Assembly: GCA_963662155.1 (NCBI GenBank)
Contig: OY759269.1
Coordinates: 8,421,855-8,485,854 of the forward strand
Length of the DNA stretch: 64,000 nt
Direction: 5' to 3'
DNA from: Lamellibrachia columna
Lineage: Eukaryota > Annelida > Polychaeta > Sabellida > Siboglinidae
In this document: piece after piece, positions 11,307 through 58,654 of the stretch
Numbering within the stretch: the stretch's first letter is position 1
Layout of the letters: every line of letters starts with the position of its first letter
Made by a program: the position numbers and the translations under genes
The notes under the pieces: model-generated
Seen by the model: only the letters and a program-made list of their open reading frames with translations
What the model was told of the DNA's origin: nothing
Database searches by the model: none

Positions 11307-12931
11307 TATTACACACATAAAAATTAATATATAATAATTTTGTTGTAGATATATAGACAAAAGCTGCTATACTATGTATTTTTGATCTGATATAGCAGGC
11401 GGTAATTATTGTCTAAACATGTATATTTAATGCCAGTGATAACATGCAGAGAGTTGTTCCTTGTCTTCGCTCGATGGCCTCTGCATGCGTTTATGTTTGT
11501 TGATTTTCGCTTTTGTGTATGTTCGTTTGTTTCCTAAGGTCAAGGTCACGGCACCGCTATAGCAGTTATTCGCGATCACGGTCACGCTCCTACTCGCGTT
11601 CGCCATATCACAGCCGCAGACGGCGCCACTGACTTGGTTTGTCTATCGAAGTCATAAATATGGCACCAGATTGAGGGTATCGGCACATATTGTTGGCATT
11701 TCGCTTGCTTGTTGCTACGGGTTTTGCTTGCAACCGTTTACTTAACTACTCGTGCTGGCACAGGTTTGATGCTCGTTACTGCGAAGGTTTGTCATGCTCC
11801 AATGATTAGTAACTTGGTCATGTTAGTGACCTTAACAAGAGTTTAACCAATAGGGACATTTGTCTTCCGATTTCTTGTAGATGAGCTAGTAGTTAGCCTA
11901 CTAACTCATGGTTGTTTGATCACACATTGATTGTTTCATAGTCAACGTTTGTCTCAAACACCTTCCTTTTAGTTCAATGTAGCAAGTCTGGTCCATATTC
12001 TAATCAGATTTACACATTTATGTGTCGCAAATTCTCCTCAACTAATAAGTTAATTTAATTCTCTTAGTTGCATTTTGTTCGGATTGTTATGCATCCCAAT
12101 ACCTAATGGCATTCTAGATACATTCAGGTAGTATAACCTGAAGAATAGAGACTTTAGTTATTGTTTGCTGGTTGACATAGTGTTTGATGTCAGTGGGCTT
12201 TACTAACTGCTGTGTCAATTGTGGCAAATTTGCAACAGTGGGAAATAAGGTTTATCGACCTGTTTCAACAGCAGATTGTGCTGCTGTGGTACATATTTGC
12301 AAATGATCTTACTAACCAATGTTACTAACCTTTGCAAATGATCTTTTGAATTTAGTGTTATTAATTACTAATATGTTATGTTGCCTGCTCGCTAACAATG
12401 GTGCACCATTGGAACGTGAATTGCATATTAACTTACCAGATAAATTTAAGAGTAAATTGAATAGTTTTACCTATTTGCTAGTAAAGACTTTTTTGAAACA
12501 TTGTTTTACATGAGAAGTTAATCATACTATATTGAAAGAAATAATTAGTAAAAACTAAGTTTTTGAGAGAAAAATTAAGTTAAGTATCTGATTATTAGTG
12601 CGATTAAAGTATTTAATCTAAACTCGTGATAACATTGTAATATTTTCAACATTGAATCGGCTCATCAAGCTTACTGCAGATTCATGAATAAACGTAACTT
12701 GCTGCATGCTGCACGATGTCGCATGACGTAACACTAACTCCGACTCATCGGCATTTCAGCGCGCGCAAGCGACCGATCCCCTATTATCGCCCGAGCCCGC
12801 CGACGCCAAGCCGCGAGGACAGCGATTCGTCGGACTGGGACTCGTGGTCTGTGTCGTCACGCAGCGTGTCGCGATCGCCACGACACCGGCGTCGGCGGCG
12901 ACGACGACATCATCGTAGCTACAGTCGGTGA
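1606..12931 (+). CDS. Srrm234: Srrm2/3/4-like SR-rich splicing factor gene, 3' part with two alternative last exons
   Basis: Eight exons were read by hand. Each internal exon starts after AG, ends before GT and uses phase 2 at both ends, so the frame runs through 1606-1662, 5142-5234, 6229-6423, 6708-6758, 8050-8283 and 8534-8692 (263 codons) and then into either 11539-11632 or 12760-12931. The product is Lys/Arg/Ser-rich with RS dipeptides, typical of nuclear speckle splicing factors. The exon 8534-8692 to exon 12760 junction gives RRIT-SARKRPIPYYRPSP, which from memory matches the core of the eMIC (enhancer of microexons) domain of vertebrate SRRM3 and SRRM4. Known role of the family: eMIC proteins bind near weak 3' splice sites and promote inclusion of neural microexons; non-vertebrate bilaterians are reported to carry one Srrm234 gene. 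The N-terminal cwf21-type region is not in the window, so the gene is cut by the left edge. Confidence 0.85.
1663..5141. other. Srrm234 intron a-b
   Basis: 3.5 kb of AT-rich intron with no supported gene. A (TA)n microsatellite fills 3910-3990. From 4750 to 4990 there is a stretch with repeated GCAAA/TTTGCG words that resembles an interspersed repeat, not classified. Confidence 0.6.
5142..5234 (+). CDS. Srrm234: Srrm234 exon b (acidic Ser/Asp)
   Basis: 93 bp, acceptor TTTTAG, strong donor GTGAGT. Reads ASSPDDKTRKTRD then an alternating Ser/Asp run (DSVSDSDSDSSD) and PESDTER. Phase 2 at both ends. The Ser/Asp stretch looks like a casein kinase 2 type acidic patch. Confidence 0.8.
5310..5560 (+). 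mobile_element. LINE 3' end, C-terminal coding remnant
   Basis: In Srrm234 intron b-c. The plus strand reads KYSFLQRTINEWNKL then DCVTASSVNMFKNKVDTYFR and a TAG at 5447-5449, the familiar C-terminus of CR1/Jockey-group LINE polyproteins (EWNKLP..SVNSFK). The 3' UTR after it (CTCTCGATAAGCCAATGGCT) recurs in reverse near 11060-11140, so this is a family with at least two copies here. Confidence 0.75.
5628..6060 (+). mobile_element. tRNA-derived SINE split by a LINE 3' fragment
   Basis: The head 5628-5705 has an A-box-like TAGCTCAGCGGTTAGTGC and a B box GGTTCGAGTCC. The tail (GAGACAC...TCCCTTCTACCTGGTGTCTA) resumes at about 5948 and matches the SINEs at 56263 and 58655. Between them lie a C-rich run (5720-5750) and a LINE 3' end. 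Confidence 0.75.
5765..5947 (+). mobile_element. LINE 3' fragment nested in the SINE
   Basis: Reads SIAIFKKICLFQIAFPP and stop, then a 3' UTR (TTGCGCCTCTGAGCTCAGGT...) and a TTATTATT tail. The same sequence occurs on the minus strand at 39128-39412, so the match confirms the family. Confidence 0.75.
6229..6423 (+). CDS. Srrm234: Srrm234 exon c (RS and SP motifs)
   Basis: 195 bp after a TTTCAAGCAG acceptor, ending at GTCAG before GTAGTC. Reads RRKKSVKDSKNRKQRRA, then SRTPSPAQ and RPRSPSEDRRQ, then KKSSVTPRKKRVSNSDD and SPSPVR. The SP and TP sites are proline-directed kinase motifs typical of SRRM proteins. An internal CAG/GTTAGA at about 6304-6312 could serve as an alternative splice site, but nothing shows it is used. 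Confidence 0.85.
6482..6557. repeat. 16-bp minisatellite (GGTGTAGGTGGGATGG)
   Basis: Between four and five near-perfect copies, just inside the intron after Srrm234 exon c. G-rich on the plus strand. Confidence 0.9.
6708..6758 (+). CDS. Srrm234: Srrm234 exon d, 51-bp short exon
   Basis: 51 bp (17 codons) after GTTCTAG, ending CCCTGCAG before GTGAAT. Reads ETRPARRTRHDSLSPC plus split codons. It is divisible by three and phase 2 at both ends, so skipping it would keep the frame. The following intron holds the 62-bp repeat array. Confidence 0.75.
7113..7963. repeat. 62-bp minisatellite array in Srrm234 intron d-e
   Basis: About 14 copies of a 62-bp unit, nearly identical, with TATCCTAAAT and TTGTCTCCACATTTACAG in each. 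The copies have a CTAAA branch-like word, a pyrimidine-rich run and CAG. Small open frames repeat every 62 bp and are by-products. Confidence 0.95.
8050..8283 (+). CDS. Srrm234: Srrm234 exon e (RS domain)
   Basis: 234 bp after TTTGTGACAG, ending TCAAAAAG before GTCAGT. Encodes 78 codons: a Ser/His/Pro-rich start (SKASHKSSPNGRQSRSLSYS), a KHDHSPTHKRRRTHSRSYSR segment, then RSRSPSSRYGSRSPRRRSRS. This is the densest RS region. It is a classic substrate for SR protein kinases and suggests nuclear speckle targeting. Confidence 0.9.
8534..8692 (+). CDS. Srrm234: Srrm234 exon f, penultimate exon carrying the first part of the eMIC domain
   Basis: 159 bp after TTTCACACAG, ending ATCACAAG before GTAGTT. 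Reads SRTRHGHHSRPSGGRHHRRR, an RS run, then RRRKGSPSHLDKRRIT with a split AG|N codon. The end KRRIT directly precedes SARKRPIPYY in vertebrate SRRM3/4 (from memory), so this exon supplies the N-terminal part of the eMIC domain. Reading past the donor gives an immediate stop (AGG TAG, stop at 8696-8698), so intron retention would end the protein after one more residue. Confidence 0.9.
9994..9999 (+). terminator. Candidate poly(A) signal AATAAA in the intron after exon f
   Basis: A canonical AATAAA lies about 1.3 kb after the 8692 donor, within the 8693-11538 intron. With the in-frame stop just after the donor it could end a retained-intron transcript. No RNA evidence is available; AATAAA also occurs by chance in AT-rich DNA. 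Confidence 0.3.
11057..11155 (-). mobile_element. LINE 3' UTR fragment
   Basis: On the minus strand it reads GGACTCTCGATAAGCCAATG then CCTTGTCCACTTGCCATCTG, matching 5455-5545 on the plus strand. Only the 3' end is present. Confidence 0.65.
11539..11632 (+). CDS. Srrm234: Srrm234 alternative last exon 1, non-eMIC RS tail
   Basis: 94 bp after a TTTCCTAAG acceptor. From exon f the split codon is AG|G, followed by 30 residues beginning SRSRHRYSSYSRSRSRSYSR and ending RRRRH, then TGA at 11630-11632. It is a generic RS tail that lacks the eMIC sequence. Use of this exon would give an SRRM2-like protein without microexon-enhancing activity. The phase match and RS composition make it a convincing exon; its relative use cannot be known from DNA. 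Confidence 0.85.
11633..12686 (+). other. Probable 3' UTR of the non-eMIC isoform
   Basis: About 1 kb of AT-rich DNA between the RS-tail stop and the AATAAA at 12687. No repeat or coding exon seen. It would be intron in the eMIC isoform. Confidence 0.45.
12687..12692 (+). terminator. Candidate poly(A) signal AATAAA of the non-eMIC isoform
   Basis: AATAAA sits 1.06 kb after the stop of the RS-tail exon and only about 70 bp before the eMIC acceptor (AG at 12758-12759). It is well placed to end the non-eMIC transcript. Cleavage here would remove the eMIC exon, so splicing and cleavage would compete. Confidence 0.45.
12698..12759 (+). promoter_or_regulatory. 3' splice region of the eMIC exon with UGC and UGCAUG motifs
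   Basis: The 62 bp before the eMIC exon hold TTGCTGCATGCTGCAC: three TGC triplets and one TGCATG (12703-12708), the RBFOX binding motif. A CTAAC branch-point match follows (branch A near 12737, 22 nt before the acceptor AG). The polypyrimidine tract is poor (TCGGCATTTCAG), as expected for a regulated acceptor. UGC motifs are the reported binding sites of SRRM4/nSR100. Regulation is inferred. Confidence 0.45.
12760..12931 (+). CDS. Srrm234: Srrm234 alternative last exon 2, eMIC domain
   Basis: 172 bp after GGCATTTCAG. With exon f the split codon is AG|C (Ser), then ARKRPIPYYRPSP, then PTPSREDSDSSDWDSWSV, an RS stretch and an Arg-run tail ending HHRSYSR, stop TGA at 12929-12931. The block RRIT-SARKRPIPYYRPSP followed by Ser-rich sequence with spaced Trp is what I recall of the eMIC domain of SRRM3/SRRM4. 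That domain is necessary and sufficient for microexon inclusion and is fixed as a 3' alternative in invertebrate Srrm234 genes. The final codons CAGTCG/GTGACA could also be read as a donor, so a further exon is not fully excluded. Confidence 0.88.
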
Positions 12932-14435
12932 CACGACTCTGGCATTGTTAGCGTAGTAAATGTGCATAGTACTGTAATGACTTTTAATGTAAATGTATGT
13001 CGGTTTGGGTAGGATTTTTTATATTAACTGCAGAAGAGAGGCTACCTGAGATACGTGGATGTTGCACGATGAACGACTAAGACATCTTCTGACATTCCGT
13101 GACATAAATGCGTTGACTAGTTATTGTGCGTCTACGTCGCGGTAAATTAAGTCCCCAGTAATATATTGACAGTGTTTCACCTCATCGTGTGCTACGGTGC
13201 ATCACCATAAGATGGGCCGAAGAACTGTTCTTCAGTGCGTTTGGTTGTCTGTGAGATTAGTTCCATTGTGGTCGTCAGGTCCTTATTGCAGTCGTTATTT
13301 TACAGCTGCGCATTTTTTCGCCGCGTTTTTTATTCCAGGATTATGTGATGCATGTCTCCATTCCTAAACGGTGATTAAGTAATGTTGTTTATTTGCGTTA
13401 GTAGGTTAACTAACGGCAAAGCAGAATTGTTACTGAGCCACCGTACGACTATGGTCACGAAGGCATGTATAGAAATTGCCTCGCTTGTATATAATATAGC
13501 ATTCTTAGAACTGAATATATTAGTGTTTATTCGTGACATGAAGGTAAGAAAACTAAAGAAAACCTCTTTGTGTGCATTTCGTAGACCTGAATGTGTGTGT
13601 GTATGGTAAGAATGTTGGCATCAGCGATGAATATTGTTGCAATTAAAGGTGGAATGTACGGGAACATTTTGTTTGACATCGACAATATGTTGAAAACATA
13701 ACATTACTGAACGTTTTCATATTTATACTAAATCAGCGTACACACACGCATGACCCGTTTACACGACCGATTTTCGTCCAATTACGCCATGTAAACACCC
13801 TCACTAGAATGGCGTACTAGCAGTGTCTGAACACATGGCTCATAAAAACACACATCATTTGTTTGTGCGTAATTTTGCGACGCCATGTTGTACAACAAAC
13901 GGGATAAAAATTGCTCGTGTAAACGGGCCTTTACCAGTTTATCTTATTTGGGGAAATATCTATCCAGGTGCTCGCCAAAACACAGGTTTGTGCCAACAAC
14001 TTTGTCAATAACTGCAGAACTACCAGGAATGGACTACCGGAAACCTGGTTGTCTGACGTCACAGCTTAATGACAATTGTGCTGCATAGTTCAACAACCCC
14101 CAAGTCCATATTTGTAATAAGGGAGAAAAACGCATTCAAAGTTTGAACAGCGGTTAATGTGCTTCGTATATCAAAAAAAAAAAAAAACAGATGAACATTT
14201 TGCAGGTTGTAGCTACCCAGTACCCAACAATCTGTAAACATTGCTCTCCTTTCATCTTCAGAAATAGTTGCATGTCGTGGTGGGTCGGTTAAGAGGTTGT
14301 TCACCCAGTGTATTTTGCCATTTACAGCACCCAGTAAAACGCGGATAACAGGACTTGGGTGCATGAAATCAGTAATATTAGTATGTGGCCGTACAGATAG
14401 TAGCAACGCAGTTATACTATCGATTGAAACTATGT
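12932..14435. other. 3' UTR of the eMIC isoform and intergenic DNA
   Basis: No coding exon supported. No canonical AATAAA was found close to the eMIC stop, so the end of this transcript was not placed. Confidence 0.4.
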
Positions 14436-14591
14436 CCTTTAATAATAATATACTTTATTTATTCACCATCAAATCCGGGACTAGTGCCCCGTTCACGGGT
14501 GATTACAAATCGGCGAACTTTTAAGAGATAAAGCTGCTTTTAAGAGAAATAAATAAAAAGTCAATTTAGGAAACAAAATGTTAATATGTAT

Positions 14592-14656
<65 letters not shown>

Positions 14657-16313
14657 CCTATGTATAGTAAAATTGCAGGTAAGTGCAATGATAAAGCAAA
14701 CGATTTGCTAAAGTGCTGAACACCTGATCATATTGGATAATAAAAGCCTACATTATATTATATAAGTTAAAAAGGTAATTAAACCTAAGATAAATAAAAC
14801 TATACATTAGTAAAACTGTATGCATGAATAATACCAAGGTTAAATGAGGTCTGATTAAATTAGTTTAAGAACAGAAATGTCTTCAATAGTTTTCCAAACT
14901 GCCTGGTGTTCTGGATCGCGCGTAGTTCCAGTGGTAGAGAGTTCCACAATGTCGGCGCAGCAGAAGCAAACGCCCGGCGACCATAACGTTCTAGGTTTAC
15001 GCGTGGAACATCAAGAAGTAAACCACCACCAGAGCGTAGGGTCCTGCGTGGCGAGTGACGATGTAGCAGTGACGCAAGATACACTGGCGTGCCTGCATAC
15101 AGTGCCGTGTGTACAACCATAAGTAATTTGTACTCGATACGCTTTCTCACTGGGAGCCAGTGTAGGTGTTGCAGGACAGCAGTGATAGATCGCCGATCAT
15201 CTCTTCGAAGTTGCATCACAACACGAGCGGCTGAGCGTTGAACCCTCTCTAGACGGTGCAGCAGACGGTCAGATAAGCCAAAGAGCATAGCATTACCATA
15301 GTCGAGTCTTGATGTCACAAGTGCATGGACAAGGCATTTGCAGACACTGGTCGTCATTGCCCAAGGGCCCGAGCAATTCTCGAGAGATGGTAGTAAGCAC
15401 TTCGACATGCATTTGCCACCTGCGTCACCATCGACAAATCAGCATCGATTGTAACGCCAAGGTCACGGACGATGGTCGATGTCGCTACATATTGTCCGCA
15501 GACGTCAACGTGTTCAATGTGTATTGGTCTGCTCAAGTTCGATGAGTGTATGACAACTGCTTCCGTTTCGCTCTCGTTGAGAACCAGTCCGTTGTCATAG
15601 AGCCACGTTTTAACTTCACTGATGCACGTCTCCATTCGGATAAGAGCATTTGTATGGTCAAACGGTGGGAAATCGACGTATAACTGCGTATCATCGGCGT
15701 ACAGATGGTGGTGTACGTCATGTCGGTTGAGTAAATTCGTTAGAGGCACAATGTAGGCGTTGAAGAGCACCGGCCCAAGAACCGACCCCTGTGGAACTCC
15801 AGATCTCATCATGGTACATTCAGACACTTCTTTCCCGACACGCACAGCAGAGGTACGACCATATAGGTATGACGCCAACCACGCATGCGCTTCGCCGCGT
15901 ATGCCATAGCCATACAGTCTCCGTAGTAGGATATCGTGATTTATTGTGTCGAAGGCTGTTAAATCAAGAAGTACTCCACGTCGAGCATCAATCGCTTCAG
16001 CCACATCACTGTGAATGCGTAAGAGTGCTGTCTCCGCACTGTGGCGTGGTCGGCAGGCACTCTGGTAGACGCCAAGTCTGCCATTCTCATTCAGGAAGCG
16101 TTGCAGTTGTCTCGAGATGAAGCGCTCCATTGTCTTAGCGACACACGAAATGTTAGATATTGGGCGGAAGTTAGACAGCACATTGACATCAGAGCCTCGT
16201 GTTTTCAGTACCGGTGTCACAATGGCGTGCTTCATCGACTGTGGGACTATAGCAGTGGAGAGCGACGCATTAATTATGCGTGTAATAGCTAATAATAAAC
16301 ACAAATCATACAT
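14436..16313 (-). mobile_element. 5'-truncated CR1/L2-like LINE
   Basis: On the minus strand, RT blocks in order: FRPISNISCVAKTMERF, LLDLTAFDTINHDIL, SGVPQGSVLGPVLF, YADDTQLYVDF, then (after a frameshift near 15360-15400) VQRSAARVV, HWLPVRKRIEYKLL and LWNSLPLELR with a stop at 14860. No endonuclease domain is present, so the copy is 5' truncated. LDLTAFD lacks the usual extra Ser/Ala of the LDLSAAFD motif. A 3' UTR with (TA)n at 14597-14650 ends in ATTATTATT near 14436. It lies between the two convergent host genes. Confidence 0.85.
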
Positions 16314-17385
16314 GTTTGTGTAAAAGAATGTTAATAAGAATCGAAAACAGTTTTAACGACATACAAGTAGCGCCATCTGGCAAACAACGTGTGCGTACAT
16401 ACGTTATACGTACATTCGTTATACGTGGCCCCCGCCCATGAAAGAAGACCGTTCATCCCGTCAACTGGTTAGTGTGTTCGATTGGCAGACATGGTTCGAC
16501 GAGGCTTCTACCCCTAGCCACAAAAAAGAATACTGGAGAAAGTAATTGTCAAGACATTGCAATATAAACGTTCACTGACATACCCCGGCTACGGAAAGTG
16601 GGACCAAGCTGATCATACATCGTTCGGCATAAATCAGCATGTGAGAGATGCATTAGTTAAACCTTAAGACAAATAACAAGACTGCGTTGATATTAACGCA
16701 TTTATTACACAAAATAAAACAAAGACTACCCTATACACAGTACGATGTTTGTTCAGAATACTGTTCGCGAATGGGTGCTAAATAGCTAGTATTATCGTCA
16801 CATGCGATAAGCTACAGTTGAATTGTGGACCAACAATCCGCTTGTTGAGTTCTACGGTTTGTTTGACTTAGCGGAAAGGGCTTGTGTCGACTCTGCTCAT
16901 GTTACGGTGCACCCAGACAGTACGTTATGCCTGGGGTGGGGTGTCTGTGTGATTGTACGTCACGAAAAATATTTTAATTGGTTATGAACACGTGAAATTA
17001 AGTTTGCGTCAATGATCATGTTGCATTGCTGACTAAATATGATGTTTTTGTTTGTTATTAACTTTACATACCTATATTATACTGTTTTTCAACTACTGAA
17101 CTACAAATCATTACTAATATGTGACGGCTATAGCATTATATGTATGCATTTTGAGGTGGGGGTCAGGGACGCTGGGTGTTACAAGGAGGGTGTTTCTTCT
17201 AATGACGTGTTAAGGCCAGCGGTATGAAGTGTTACAGGAGGGGTTCTCAGGTGAATTATCAAAATATACATATAAATGATGTTAAATGTGATTTCTACCA
17301 CAATACACTGTTTTCCCGATAGTTTCTCGGGAGATACGGCCAATAAATCTCAGGCATAAGGTAGAAAAGAAGACGTTTGAGCCAC
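16314..17385. other. Intergenic DNA
   Basis: No gene seen. 16430-16540 has a weak tRNA-like look (GGTTAGTGTGTTCGATTGGC) but no clear B box. Confidence 0.4.
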
Positions 17386-18312
<927 letters not shown>

Positions 18313-18325
18313 GGTTCTCTCTCTG

Positions 18326-55272
<36,947 letters not shown>

Positions 55273-55880
55273 GGTCCGAAGACGCCATTGTCGCTTCATG
55301 TCGACTTCACCAGCACGCGCGCGTGCGCGCCGACCGGAAATGACAATGCGTCCTCCGGCGGCGAGAGAGTAGCCAGGTGTCGTCTGCGGTGAACACTATG
55401 GCGGGAAATCCGGGTGCGATGCTCTCTGGGTGTATCGACTAACTGGATCACGACGACGCGACAGACGCGCAGCAACGAAAGGGCGGGAACCAGCTGGAAC
55501 CGTTTAATCACTGGCATCTGCGTTGTCTGCGCCGCCACCGGTGGACACATCCGGCGAGTTACGCCTCTACGATTGAAACGACGCCTAATTAGGACCAGTA
55601 CTCAGTAGCGTCTCTGTCGGCGGCTGAAGACGCAACTGTCTAGCACATGCGGTCGCTTCCACGGCCGCCAACTCAAGACGTCCGTTCACCGTTCATTTGT
55701 GTATAACTTTTCGATCGATTCGCGGGCATTTATGCATTAATTTTGAATCAATACGCGTAGCCACGCGGCATCGTATCCCGCGCGGAGGTCTAATAGCGCA
55801 GCCGCTGTCGCAGCACCGGCGCTAACCGGGCGGCTATCGTTGCGATGACGGGCATTTTTAACTTCTGTCATCGTGCACGG
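55273..55880 (-). promoter_or_regulatory. CpG-rich putative promoter and 5' UTR of the membrane glycoprotein gene
   Basis: The 600 bp upstream of the signal-peptide ATG are rich in CG dinucleotides (for example the run GCGCGCGTGCGCGCCGACCG near 55316), in contrast to the AT-rich surroundings. This is the only such block nearby and fits a CpG-island promoter. No TATA box or initiator was assigned. Confidence 0.4.
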
Positions 55881-56262
55881 CCGCCGCCGGGCCCCGTAAT
55901 GAGATTTTGCTGTGCGCCATCTTCCAGCTTAATCGGATTAATAATGCATGGTCGTGATAAGTGTGCAGGAACACTGCTTGAAGCCGGCGACTGCAGATGG
56001 ATGAGTGACAGGGCTTGCCCGCGGAACGGTCACTCATTTATGATGTACCAATTAAGTGTGAGATATTCTGACGGTCCACTTTTATCAGAAACTATTTTCA
56101 AGGTACAAACGAAGACGGCGACATCCAGACGTCACAAGAAGTGGGATCAACGTTAGATAGACCAGTGGACAAACCATCGCTGCTTACCGTTGATGCAAAA
56201 TGTGTTGATTATTTCTGAATTCTTCATACGTATATGTATAACAAATATATCATGCATCAGTA

Positions 56263-56530
56263 TAGGGGGCGCAGTGGCTCGGATTATGGACCGAGAGAAC
56301 GGGGGTTGGAGTTCACCCGCTGCCGTTTCGAAGCTCTGACAATGTCGTTTATCACATTTTGCCTGTGTCTTTCGGAAGAGACACTAAAAGCCGCTAGTCC
56401 CTTCTACCTGGTGTCTACCTGGTGTCTACCTGGTGTCTATGCCAGAGGAAGCAGAATATCCCACACAGGGAAATGGCAGAAACCTGTCGTTGCCTCATTA
56501 GACACTCTTGAGAAGGAATTCTCTTAAAAT
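56263..56530 (+). mobile_element. tRNA-derived SINE
   Basis: A box GGCGCAGTGGCTCGG, B-box-like GGTTGGAGTTCACCC, body CTGTGTCTTTCGGAAGAGAC, CCCTTCTACCTGGTGTCTAC (the last phrase is triplicated) and CCCACACAGGGAAATGG. Shares its body with 5628 and 58655. The TTTCGGAAGAGAC..AAA..GGTCCC body resembles a core widespread in animal SINEs. Confidence 0.8.
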
Positions 56531-56702
56531 TAACCACTCCTATGTCAGCTCCAGACAGTACTGTTTGGAGTAAAACTTCATAAGTCACATGTCGAGACAG
56601 TTTGCGGATTCCGAAGGAGAGGCGAAAGTACGTTAGTAGACCTTTGACCTAAGTCGCCTACCTGTTTGCAGGGAGTTTTGCCAAACCAAAGCGAAGAAGC
56701 GT

Positions 56703-57040
56703 GTACGTCGTATTCTGAAGTATGTCCAAACAAGAAAGTACTGTACTCGTGTACGTCGTATTCTGCAGTATGTCCAAACAAGAAAGTACTGTACTCATGT
56801 ACGTCGTATTCTGCAGTATGTCCAAACAAGAAAGTACTGTACTCGTGTACGTCGTATTCTGCAGTATGTCCAAACAAGAAAGTACTGTACTCGTGTACGT
56901 CGTATTCTGCAGTATGTCCAAACAAGAAAGTACTGTACTCGTGTACGTCGTATTCTGCAGTATGTCCAAACAAGAAAGTACTGTACTCGTGTACGTCGTA
57001 TTCTGCAGTATGTCCAAACAAGAAAGTTCTGTGCACGTGT
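56703..57040. repeat. 48-bp minisatellite
   Basis: Seven near-perfect copies of ACGTCGTATTCTGCAGTATG plus TCCAAACAAGAAAGTACTGT. The unit is a multiple of three and leaves several frames open on both strands; no host protein signal. Confidence 0.95.
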
Positions 57041-57176
57041 CTAGTGTATCCACAAACAAGACCAGCATATAACTGAATACGCTTAATAACTGTGTATAAT
57101 AAATGGACAGGCACAATCGTATTGCTACTGACAAACATGTACACGCGCACGCTCGCGAACATACACACACGCACAA

Positions 57177-57219
<43 letters not shown>

Positions 57220-58654
57220 CGAATATAGTATAGAGTCGGTGTGAGCAAGCTATGTGGCGCCCACTTTAACTCCGCATTTAAGTCAAGGCAATGTGCAAAT
57301 TGAACTTCCTAAGCCGATGTATCAGCAACATGATCACGTCGCAGCATCAACGATGTAGTTGGTCTAGAACTTCTGCTTCCTGGTTGGTGCGGATTCTGTG
57401 CACGAATTCTACATGTTGTATGATGAGATGCTATAATGGCGGGCATAACTGAATTCGCTGGTCATTGAATAAATTGGTCCCCACAAGAATATCCAGCTAA
57501 GTAGCAGTCGGACATACTATGGCCGGTAGCAGTCGGACATACTATGGCCGGTAGCAGTCGGACATACTATGGCCGGTAGCAGTCGGACATACTATGGCCG
57601 GTAGCAGTCGGACATACTATGGCCGGTAGCAGTCGGACATACTATGCATGTTCCAGAATGGCGAGATATCCTTTCACACCCAGAAGAAATGTCACTCGAA
57701 TTATTGGTCAGGCCACTAGGGCTTGAGTGCTGTAATTGGCAAGGCCACGCAAACTTGAGTGCAGGTGATTAGTAAGGATATGCAGATTGGGTGTCGGTGA
57801 TTGGTAAGGCCATACAGACTGGAGTGCCGGCGATTAGTCAATTGCTTAAAATTGCCGTATAAAATGCAGTGTCACATATTATCAAAATGATGGCGGGAAA
57901 ACTACTCTGTAGTAGTATATATCGTTTTTGCCTTACCTATGAGCGTGTCACGAATGTAGCTTTGAATCTTTGTGCGCAGGTGTTGTATAAATGAATTTGC
58001 CAGTCACCAAGATAACGGAAGCTGTTGCGATATCTTCACAACCATCACCGGCGCTGAATTTGACTTAATTGCATAAACCGAAATCAGAAAGATAAAGGTT
58101 TGTTGAAAATACCGAAAACAAAACAGTATTAATTTGTGTCCCAGTTTTCATCCTAGTGTACATTTTATTTAACATAGAACACTGGTTTTAACCAAATCAC
58201 TAGATAAATATTTATAACACAATCACTATTTCTTTACTCGCTCGAACGCAATCATACTAACATACACAAATTGTGAGCACATTCGAAGACGTTTCGAATT
58301 GTAGCATACATGAAAGTTCTCTCCTAGTAAAACCTTCATGCAGGTAAATAATTATTCTACGCTATATCAGAGAAAAACGATATTCTTTCTGGCGTGAAAA
58401 TCTAGGCTAAGGTGACAATTAATACATTTTATTATTAATTATTAAGATTTATTATGCGGACATTAAAATAACATCCTTACTTAGATATTCCCATTTACGA
58501 CTTGGCGGGTCTGCTAGTAACAAACGTTGTCCATAGGATGTTGTTTTCTGATACCTTCAGAAAAATAAAATGAGCTTCGGAAAAAATAAGCTCTATAAAC
58601 AGTTTCTGTCGAATATAAACCACGATACAGAATTCAGATATAAATCGTATAAAA
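57041..58654. other. Upstream DNA with short repeats
   Basis: (GCAC)n at 57175-57221, six copies of a 25-bp unit (GGTAGCAGTCGGACATACTA) at 57507-57646, and a degenerate ~40-bp repeat at 57700-57850. No gene seen. Confidence 0.6.

Larger units (their letters stand above)
8693..11538. other. Intron between Srrm234 exon f and the first alternative last exon
   Basis: 2.8 kb without a supported coding exon. It contains a (CT)n run at 10251-10338, an inverted LINE 3' end at 11057-11155, and a (TA)n tract at 11219-11309. An AATAAA at 9994 is listed separately. Confidence 0.6.

Noticed and set aside
56578..57248. 212- and 196-codon reverse frames
   Set aside because: Produced by the 48-bp array and the (GCAC)n repeat.
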